From positions 2,221,127 to 2,285,126 of the forward strand of contig NZ_JAFMTA010000001.1 in the NCBI RefSeq assembly GCF_017916515.1: a stretch of 64,000 nucleotides of DNA, given 5' to 3'. Below the pieces are notes generated by a model that worked only from the letters and a program-made list of their open reading frames with translations, ran no database searches and was not told the DNA's origin. The translations under genes were made by a program, and so were the position numbers. This document shows, one piece after another, positions 55,438-64,000 of this stretch (positions are counted from its first letter, which is position 1; each line of letters starts with the position of its first letter). This stretch comes from Naasia sp. SYSU D00948. Its GTDB lineage: Bacteria; Actinomycetota; Actinomycetes; Actinomycetales; Microbacteriaceae.

Positions 55438-55947
55438 ATGGCGAGCGTCGGTGACGAAGGCGAGACCTTCGACGTGGACGTCACGAGGACCTTCGATGCT
55501 CCGGTGGATCGCGTGTGGCGAGCGTGGTCCGAGGCGGATGAGGTCAAGAAGTGGTGGGGGCCGGACGGATTCACCTGCCCCGTCGCGGAGGTCGACCTGC
55601 GGGTCGGGGGCCGCGCCCTCGTCGCCATGCGGGCACCCGCCGAGTACGGCGGCCGGGACTACTACAACACCTGGAACTACACGTTGGTGGAGCCCCACTC
55701 GCGGATCGAGTACGTCTCCAACTTCGCCGACGAGGAGGGCAACCGTCGGACGCCGGCGGATCTCGGCCTGCCTCCCGGCATCCCGGACGACGGCCGTCAC
55801 GAGGTCGAGTTCCGCGACCTGGGCGGCGGACGCACGGAGATGCGGATGGTCGAGCACGGCTATGCGACCGCCGAGGTGCGTGACCAGTCCCGCACCGGTC
55901 TCGACCAGTGCCTGGACAAGATGGCACGGAGCTTCAGCGACGGCTGA
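55438..55947 (+). CDS. SRPBCC (AHSA1-like) protein
   Basis: 169 residues. VDVTRTFDAPVDRVWRAWSE then EADEVKKWWGPDGFTCPVAE and GGRDYYNTWNYTLVEPHSRI are AHSA1/START-like. The usual KxWWGP motif is present. Ligand unknown. ATG 55438 has GGAAGGGG upstream. It stands alone, unlike the ArsR-coupled family member at 17098. Confidence 0.85.
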   Translation: MASVGDEGETFDVDVTRTFDAPVDRVWRAWSEADEVKKWWGPDGFTCPVAEVDLRVGGRALVAMRAPAEYGGRDYYNTWNYTLVEPHSRIEYVSNFADEEGNRRTPADLGLPPGIPDDGRHEVEFRDLGGGRTEMRMVEHGYATAEVRDQSRTGLDQCLDKMARSFSDG

Positions 55948-56037
55948 TCGCGAAGAACAGGTCGGTCACCTCCTCCTCGAGGGTGCCTGGTCGAGGCCGG
56001 GGGAGACTCGCCGGAGCGCGGCCGCGATAATGCTCTC

Positions 56038-56484
56038 GTGAACCGGATCGAGGCGTGGGAGCGGCTCTGCGCGCTGCTCGAGGACGACCCGCTCCTGTGG
56101 GAGCGCGTGCGCTACGCGCTCGCCGACCGCGACGACGATCCCTGGGAGGAGCTCCTCGACGGGCTCGACGACGCGGGCGCCCTGGCCTACCTCCGCACCG
56201 ACGACACCGGGACCGAGCTCGCGGACGCGCTCGTGCAGCTTCCGCGGGTGTTCCGCCTGCAGCTCGACCTCGACGAGGTGAACGACACCGACGACCTCGC
56301 GGACGCCATGACGATCGCGGACGAAGCCCTCGCGCGGGCGGGGTTCCGGCTGGTCCTCCTTCCGAGCGACGACGACGACGCCCACTCCCTCGTCGTCGTT
56401 CCGGCTCAAGTCACCGCGGAGCTCGCCCGCGTCGCGGCGGCACTCCGGCGCACCGTCGAGATCGGCGGGCCGGGAGGGGCGTGA
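56038..56484 (+). CDS. hypothetical acidic protein, 148 residues (possible DUF6630)
   Basis: GTG 56038, no strong ribosome site. IEAWERLCALLEDDPLLWER, then DLADAMTIADEALARAGFRL and DDDDAHSLVVVPAQVTAELA. The sequence resembles proteins annotated as DUF6630, but I cannot confirm this. Predicted cytosolic and helical. Convergent with a minus-strand gene at 56518. Confidence 0.5.
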   Translation: MNRIEAWERLCALLEDDPLLWERVRYALADRDDDPWEELLDGLDDAGALAYLRTDDTGTELADALVQLPRVFRLQLDLDEVNDTDDLADAMTIADEALARAGFRLVLLPSDDDDAHSLVVVPAQVTAELARVAAALRRTVEIGGPGGA

Positions 56485-56517
56485 CGCAGGCGCCGGGCCG
56501 GCGCGTGCACGGATCCC

Positions 56518-57405
56518 TCACGGCTGGTACGTGATCGTGGTGTCGACCGTCATCTCGGGCACGGAGCCGCTGAGCATCGCCTGCAGCCGGATGGTGTCGT
56601 CGCGGCGCGGCTGATAGGTCGTGCGCTCGTCGGCCTCCCGCGCATCGGCGACGATCGTGACCCGGAAGAGCACCCCGAAGGCGTACCGCTTGCCCTTCTG
56701 CACGAGGAGGTTGACGCCGAGGGTGCCGCTCGGCAGTGAGACGGAGGTCTGGAACGGCACGCCGGCCCGCTGCCCGATGTGCGTGTCCTCGAAGACCTGG
56801 TGACTCGCGAACTGGGGCAGTGTCTCCCAGGTGCCGTTGACGGGGTTGATCTCCCAGCCCCGCAGGAGCACGGCGCCGGAGTAGTCGAATCTGCTGTACC
56901 GGGCGCCGGAGAGGAAGTCGAATCGCCGGAAGCCCGCCGCCGTGACCTCCGCGGAGAACCGGATCTGCGACAGCGTGGCGGCCGGCGTGTACTCGATCGC
57001 GAGCCCCGTGTAGGCCCGGTGCGTCCCGGTCAGGGCCGTCGGGCTGATGGAGGCCGTCATCAGGCCCGTCCCGTTGTCGGCGTAGCAGCCGTTCGGCTCC
57101 GGCGTCGTGGAGCGCGTCCAGTCGTGCTGGTACACGTTCTCGTGCGGTGGCGGCAGGATCCAGTACCGGCGGTAGTCCACCTGCTCCGGCACGTAGAGCC
57201 GCTGCGGCCAGGCGATGGAGATGATCCCCGTTCGCACCGCGTCGGCCCACCGGTAGGTGTGGCGCGAGAGGAGACGCTGGCTCTCCTCGTCGGGCTGGAG
57301 CGTCTCGGGGTCGAAGCGCTGGTGCTCGAACAGGCGGCTCAGCTCCGCCGAGTCGAACGGCTCGTCGATGTCGATGCGGTCGAAAGGCGGGTCGTTCGCG
57401 TCCAT
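56518..57405 (-). CDS. hypothetical protein, 295 residues
   Basis: ATG 57405. N-terminal 60 residues are acidic (FDRIDIDEPFDSAELSRLFE); the remainder shows a beta-rich repetitive pattern (IRFSAEVTAAGFRRFDFLSG, ARYSRFDYSGAVLLRGWEIN, VPFQTSVSLPSGTLGVNLLV) with Trp and Tyr conserved-like positions, similar to a beta-barrel or jelly-roll. No signal peptide or membrane helix. Function not recognised. Its neighbours on the same strand are membrane proteins, 75 bases upstream. Confidence 0.65.
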   Translation of the reverse strand: MDANDPPFDRIDIDEPFDSAELSRLFEHQRFDPETLQPDEESQRLLSRHTYRWADAVRTGIISIAWPQRLYVPEQVDYRRYWILPPPHENVYQHDWTRSTTPEPNGCYADNGTGLMTASISPTALTGTHRAYTGLAIEYTPAATLSQIRFSAEVTAAGFRRFDFLSGARYSRFDYSGAVLLRGWEINPVNGTWETLPQFASHQVFEDTHIGQRAGVPFQTSVSLPSGTLGVNLLVQKGKRYAFGVLFRVTIVADAREADERTTYQPRRDDTIRLQAMLSGSVPEMTVDTTITYQP

Positions 57406-57479
57406 CCGGGACCTCCTCGTCGGCTCGCGCGGACGCTACTCCTGCACCGGGGGCGTCGGGTAGGGGCGGACGGCAGGCC

Positions 57480-59096
57480 TCACCGCTCGACCGGCTCCAG
57501 CGCAGGGCCGGCGACCTCTCCGGGCGAGCGGGACGCGGCTTCGCTCGCGGGACCTCGCGACGCCTTCCGGCGCTCGAGCAGCAGGTGCAGCGCCCACGAT
57601 CCCACCGCGACGGCGCCGAACGCGCCGAAGACGAGCACCCAGCGGAGGAAGTCGCCGTCGACCCCGGCCCAGGAGTCGGGCACGGTCACCATGACGAGGA
57701 GGAAGGCGGCGAGGCCGACGGCATAGCCGAGCGCCCACACCCACTTCTTCCAGGCGAACAGCGCCGCCCCGTCGAGCGCCGCCAGGGGGAGGAGCGCGAG
57801 CGGCATCGTCGACACGCCCTCGATGGTGAGCGCGCTGAACAGCTCCGCGGCGAACCGCAGCGGGACCAGCTCCGGCGCGGCCTGAGCGAGCGGGGCGATA
57901 AGGCTGTAGACCGCCCAGGACGCGAGGCCGAGCCCGAGGGCGAGCGCGGACGCCAGGATCACGACGAGCGCCTCGCGCGTGGCTGACAGGGTCACAGCGA
58001 AGGTCAGGCCGGCCACGAGGCCGAGGATGACGCCCGGGGTGAACTCCAGCAGCCGGGCGAGCAGCACGGCGACCGCGACGAAAGCGAGCGAGCCCCACCG
58101 GAAGGTCAGGACCGGCGCGAGCGCCGCGTCGATCCGCGACAGGAGGGCGCGCACCGCCGCGAGAGCCGCGAGGTTGAACAGCAGGAGGCTCGCGAAGGCG
58201 GTGAGGAACATCCGCAGCGACAGGGGGTTGAGCCCGTACGCCGGATCGACGAACCCGACCACGAGCGCGGTGACCGCGAGTCCGGACACGAACAGCACGG
58301 GGCGGCTCCTCGGCGTCCCGCCGGCCTCCCCGCGCTTGCGCCGCGCCGCCAGACGGGACCGCAGACGTTCCAGCCGCGGCGACAGGACCGAGTCGAGCAG
58401 GGCGCTCGGGTAGCCCACGACGAGCATGAGCACGACCGCCGAGGTTCCGAGCACGGCGGCTCCCGTTCCGGACAGGCGGACGTCGCCGATGCTCCGGAGC
58501 CCGCTGAGCACACTGGCGTCGGCGAGGCCGGTGCCGTCGAAGCCCTCGGGCCGGACGGCCAGCTCGAGCAGGAGGGTCGGCGAGGTGACGCTCTCGTGGA
58601 GGACGACGTCCTCGCCGTCCCAGTAGGAGAGGGCGACGATGTGCTCTCCCGTGCGGGCGTCGCTGAAGCGCGCGTTGACGAAGTCCGGGCGCGGCTCGAT
58701 GCCCTCGAGCTCTGTGGAGGTGAGGGAGAGGCCGTCGGTGTCGTCGACGGCGCCGACCGCGCCGTCGCCCTGGATCCAGCCCTGGCTCTCGAACGAGCGG
58801 AGGACCGCGACGACCGTGTCGAAGGACACGGCGGTGTCCACGAGGTCGTACTGCGCCCAGCTCTCGCCGTCACCCCAGGTCCTGTCGGCGATCTTCGAGG
58901 CGCAGTCCCACGCGAAGCCGCGCACGGGCGGAGGGACGAACCGCGGCTCCACCTCGAAGAGCCGGCGGCCGCCCTCCGCGAAGTAGGTGCCCGCGCACCC
59001 CGCGTCGGCGGGAGCGGCCGCGGCCGGCGCGGCGGTCCCGAGGGCGAGCAGTGCGAGCAGCGCGGCCAGCGCCACGCGGAATCCCCAGCGAGTCAC
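57480..59096 (-). CDS. secreted-N-terminus polytopic membrane protein, 538 residues
   Basis: The GTG at 59096 starts TRWGFRVALAALLALLALGT, a signal peptide ending near AAPADAGC. Residues 35-200 form an extracellular domain with two Cys (ADAGCAGTYF and WDCASKIADRTW). The C-terminal half has about nine membrane helices, e.g. LFVSGLAVTALVVGFVDPAY, FRWGSLAFVAVAVLLARLLE and LGYAVGLAAFLLVMVTVPDS. No transporter or enzyme motif is recognised. It is poorly supported for ribosome site. Transcription presumably starts within 172 bases downstream of the MFS gene stop. Confidence 0.65.
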   Translation of the reverse strand: MTRWGFRVALAALLALLALGTAAPAAAAPADAGCAGTYFAEGGRRLFEVEPRFVPPPVRGFAWDCASKIADRTWGDGESWAQYDLVDTAVSFDTVVAVLRSFESQGWIQGDGAVGAVDDTDGLSLTSTELEGIEPRPDFVNARFSDARTGEHIVALSYWDGEDVVLHESVTSPTLLLELAVRPEGFDGTGLADASVLSGLRSIGDVRLSGTGAAVLGTSAVVLMLVVGYPSALLDSVLSPRLERLRSRLAARRKRGEAGGTPRSRPVLFVSGLAVTALVVGFVDPAYGLNPLSLRMFLTAFASLLLFNLAALAAVRALLSRIDAALAPVLTFRWGSLAFVAVAVLLARLLEFTPGVILGLVAGLTFAVTLSATREALVVILASALALGLGLASWAVYSLIAPLAQAAPELVPLRFAAELFSALTIEGVSTMPLALLPLAALDGAALFAWKKWVWALGYAVGLAAFLLVMVTVPDSWAGVDGDFLRWVLVFGAFGAVAVGSWALHLLLERRKASRGPASEAASRSPGEVAGPALEPVER

Positions 59097-59268
59097 GCCG
59101 TCACGGTAGTGACCGCCCTGCCGGCGCCGGCCGGTGCTCTCTCGGCTGCAATGTCCCGGCAATCAGGGGATGCGCTCGAGCTCCTGGCGCCCGGGAAGAA
59201 CTGGCCGCCGCGTCCGTCCCGCCTCGCTCGCGATCACCCGCTCGGTGGGACGTTCGGCCGCCCTCGCG

Positions 59269-60708
59269 TCAGATGCGGCCCTCCGGCACGGCGGGATGCT
59301 CTCCCGGCACCGGCCGGGGCTTCGGGATGAGCGCGGCCAGGATCGCGCAGAGCGCCGCGGCGACGAGGCCGAACAGGAAGGCCGCGCGGTAGCCCTCGTC
59401 GCTCGGCGCCAGCGCGTCGCCCACCTGCACGGCCGAGGACGAGAGCGTCGCGGCGACGGCGGCGGCGGCCGTCGTGGTGCCGAGCGATCGCATGAGGGCG
59501 TTGAGGCCGTTGGCGGCACCCGTCTCGCTCGCCGGCACGGCGCGCATGATGAGCGCGGGCATGGCGGCGTAGCCCAGCCCGATGCCGATCCCGATGACGA
59601 TGTTGATCACCAGGACATGCCACACCTCGAGCTCCAGGAACACGGACACGAGGTAGGTGAGCGCGATGATGACGGAGCCGGCCACCAGCAGCGGCTTGGG
59701 GCCCGCGGTCCGCTCGATGCGGCCGGCGAGGGGCGACATCGCGAGCATCGCGAGTCCCGCGGGCATCAGGACGAGGCTGGCCGGGAGCAGGGGCAGGCCG
59801 AGGCCGCCGGCCGCCGGGGGCAGCTCGAGCAGCTGCGGGTAGACGATGTTCGACGCGAAGAGCGCGAACCCCATCCCGACCGACGCGAGATTCGTCAGCA
59901 GCACCGGAGCCCGCGCGCTCACCCGGAGGTCGACGAGCGCGTTCGGGGTGCGGAGCTGCATCCATCCCCAGCCGAGCAGGACGACGACGCCGCCGAGCAG
60001 CAGGGTGAGCGTTCCGGGGGAGGACCAGCCCCACTCGTTGCCGCGGGAGATCGCGAGGAGGACCCCGACGAGCCCGACCGCCAGCCCGGCCGCGCCGGGC
60101 CAGTCGAACCGGCCTCCCGAGCGGAGGGTGCTCACCGGGACGATCCACAGGACGAGCGCGAAGCAGGTTGCGCCGAGCGCGCCGGCGATCCAGAAGAGCA
60201 GGTGCCAGTCGTACCGCTCGGTGATGAGCGCGCTGACCGGCAGGCCGAGGGCGCCCCCGACGCCGAGGGTCGCGCTCACCAGGGCGATCGCGGAGCCGAG
60301 GCGGTCCCGGTGCAGGACGTCCCGCAGGATCGAGATCCCGAGCGGGATCACGCCCGCGCCCATGCCCTGCAGCGCCCGCCCGACGATGAGCGGGACGACC
60401 GACGGGGAGAGGGCCGCGACGACTGACCCGGCGACGAGCAGCGCCAGCATGCACAGCGCGATGCGGCGCTTGCCGTACATGTCGCCGAGCTTCCCGGAGA
60501 TGGGCGTGGCGATCGCCGCGCTGAGCAGCGTCACCGTGATCACCCAGGCGGTGTCCTCGGCGGGCGCGTCGAGGAGCGCCGGCAGCTCGCCCTGGATGGG
60601 GATCACGATGGTCTGCATGAAGGACGCCGTCAGCCCCGCGAAGGCGAGGACGGCGACGACGGCCCCGTCCCGCCGCGGACGCGAGAGCCGGCGACGCGGA
60701 TCGCTCAT
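59269..60708 (-). CDS. MFS efflux transporter, DHA2 (14-helix) type
   Basis: 479 residues. MFS motif A is ISGKLGDMYGKRR between helices 2 and 3, and VVPLIVGRALQGMGAGVIPLG in helix 4 has the Arg and the GMGAG pattern of motif C-type drug antiporters. Fourteen hydrophobic segments are visible. Proton-driven export of drugs or toxic organics is the family function; substrate not known. ATG 60708 begins MSDPRRRLSRPRRDGAVVAV; the open frame upstream to 61098 lacks coding character. No regulator gene is adjacent. Confidence 0.88.
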   Translation of the reverse strand: MSDPRRRLSRPRRDGAVVAVLAFAGLTASFMQTIVIPIQGELPALLDAPAEDTAWVITVTLLSAAIATPISGKLGDMYGKRRIALCMLALLVAGSVVAALSPSVVPLIVGRALQGMGAGVIPLGISILRDVLHRDRLGSAIALVSATLGVGGALGLPVSALITERYDWHLLFWIAGALGATCFALVLWIVPVSTLRSGGRFDWPGAAGLAVGLVGVLLAISRGNEWGWSSPGTLTLLLGGVVVLLGWGWMQLRTPNALVDLRVSARAPVLLTNLASVGMGFALFASNIVYPQLLELPPAAGGLGLPLLPASLVLMPAGLAMLAMSPLAGRIERTAGPKPLLVAGSVIIALTYLVSVFLELEVWHVLVINIVIGIGIGLGYAAMPALIMRAVPASETGAANGLNALMRSLGTTTAAAAVAATLSSSAVQVGDALAPSDEGYRAAFLFGLVAAALCAILAALIPKPRPVPGEHPAVPEGRI

Positions 60709-60959
60709 GCGCGACCGGCGGCGGGCAGGACGGGGTGCGCCGATCCGGGGCCGGCCGCACGAGGGGGGACCGGCAGCACGAGCATGACTCAGCCAGGCTA
60801 TCGGTGGCAGTCGGCGCTCCAGACGGCGAGACGCTGCGCTCTCAGCGACCTCGCCCAGCAGGGAGGTCATCTGCGGGAAGGGTGAGGAGATGCGCGAGCA
60901 GCGTGCCGGCACCGGCGAAGGGAGCACGCACGGCTGCTCGGCCCCGCCCGTCTGAACGA

Positions 60960-60995
60960 CGAAGAGGCCGTCCCCTGACGGGGACGGCCTCTTCG
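60960..60995 (-). terminator. terminator downstream of the ClpC-like gene
   Basis: CGAAGAGGCCGTCCCC and GGGGACGGCCTCTTCG form a perfect 16-bp stem with a TGAC loop, 20 bases beyond the stop at 61016. The remaining bases between 60709 and 60959 hold no gene. Confidence 0.9.
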
Positions 60996-61015
60996 TGGTC
61001 CGTGCGGTGGGTGGA

Positions 61016-63529
<2,514 letters not shown>

Positions 63530-63545
63530 TCAGACCTCCTGGAAA

Positions 63546-63566
63546 CTTGAGTGCATCGGACTCAAC
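63546..63566. promoter_or_regulatory. HAIR-type HspR operator
   Basis: CTTGAGT at 63546-63552, a 7-base spacer, and ACTCAAC at 63560-63566. This matches the HspR consensus CTTGAGT-N7-ACTCAAG with one mismatch. It lies 16 bases before the ClpC-like ATG, so HspR binding would block its translation start region or promoter and link it to heat shock. Confidence 0.82.
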
Positions 63567-63683
63567 TAGGGAGACCACCCGCGCATTCCCATGTCGCCGA
63601 TTTCCGACCCGAGAACCGGAGCGGACACAAGGGGGAGCCGGTGAGCGCCTGCGACGCCCTACGGTCGCCTGAGGAGGAGATCC

Positions 63684-64000
63684 ATGACACCCACCGCCGT
63701 CGCCCCGTGGACCGTGCCGCTCCATGAGACGCAGTACTCGCTCATCTACTACTTCCTGGTCGTCGCCGGTCTCGCCCTGCTCGCGCACCTCCTCCGGACG
63801 CTGACCTCGAGGGAGGAGATCGGGCCGCGGTTCCGTCCGGCCGTCATCGCGAGCCTCGTGCTCACGGCGGTGGCATTCCTCTCGTACGTGTCCCTCGTGC
63901 TGGCCTTCGAGCTCGGATACGACAGGACCGCCGACGGCTACACGCCGAACGAGGGGGCCTTCTCCTCGTTCGCGCCGCGCTACATGGACTGGACCGTCAC
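63684..64000 (+). CDS. microbial rhodopsin, N-terminal part, cut by window edge
   Basis: 105 codons are visible from ATG 63684, with GAGGAGGAGA upstream. Helix A is YSLIYYFLVVAGLALLAHLL, helix B AVIASLVLTAVAFLSYVSLV, then a loop DRTADGYTPNEGAF, and helix C starts FAPRYMDWTV, in which Arg99, Tyr100, Asp102 and Trp103 correspond to the Arg82-Tyr83-x-Asp85-Trp86 counterion block of bacteriorhodopsin. Asp at the counterion site fits an outward proton pump, but the donor site and the retinal Lys in helix G lie beyond the window. Related actinobacterial proteins are light-driven pumps. Divergent from the ClpC-like gene. Confidence 0.85.
   Translation, partial: MTPTAVAPWTVPLHETQYSLIYYFLVVAGLALLAHLLRTLTSREEIGPRFRPAVIASLVLTAVAFLSYVSLVLAFELGYDRTADGYTPNEGAFSSFAPRYMDWTV

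Overview
The window is high-GC chromosomal DNA of an actinobacterium, most likely of the family Microbacteriaceae. This is inferred from gene order and protein character, not from a database search. The main signs are two clpP genes in tandem, the ileS-folC-DUF4233-ndk and rne-rplU-rpmA-obgE-proB-proA-nadD-rsfS blocks, GTG starts, many 1-4 base stop/start overlaps, a translational ileS T-box with a minimal stem I, and an HspR-type operator.

Region by region: 1-1690 holds the end of a GGDEF protein, a convergent TetR regulator and a small P-loop kinase. 1695-13832 is a 12.1-kb integrative element in a tRNA-Gly(TCC) gene. It has 46-bp att repeats, paired arm-type repeats inside both ends and a tyrosine integrase at the right end. 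Cargo includes a translationally coupled pair of large proteins (one ending in an HNH-type nuclease domain), a serine recombinase, a fourfold-broken ADP-ribosylglycohydrolase/phosphatase fusion, a SHOCT protein and a PD-(D/E)XK-like protein. 13890-28200 is core chromosome: AlkD-like repair protein, tRNA-Pro, tig, an ArsR/SRPBCC pair, clpP1-clpP2, clpX, a lipoprotein polysaccharide deacetylase, a methyltransferase and a copper-storage-type protein.

28175-39917 carries valS with an acetyltransferase, a divergent MFS/TetR pair, T-box-controlled ileS with folC, a DUF4233 gene and ndk, and a convergent VKOR-family gene. 40201-51916 carries rne, the ribosomal L21/L27 genes, obgE, proBA, nadD, a large unrecognised membrane-anchored protein, rsfS and a zinc-ribbon gene. 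51980-54189 is a second small insertion: two identical tRNA-Ala(GGC) genes flank about 2 kb of atypical DNA with an IS3 remnant. 54298-60708 holds small accessory genes and a drug-efflux MFS gene. The right end has a ClpC-like ATPase with an HAIR operator, divergent from the start of a microbial rhodopsin gene cut by the window edge.

Two families of palindromic intergenic repeats occur: a 57-bp family with four copies and an 80-bp family with two. They form an A-B-A composite downstream of rne. The proteolysis genes (tig, clpP1P2, clpX, and the ClpC-like ATPase that carries a ClpP-docking LGF loop) form a functional set. The least explained content is the coupled 588/482-residue gene pair in the integrative element.
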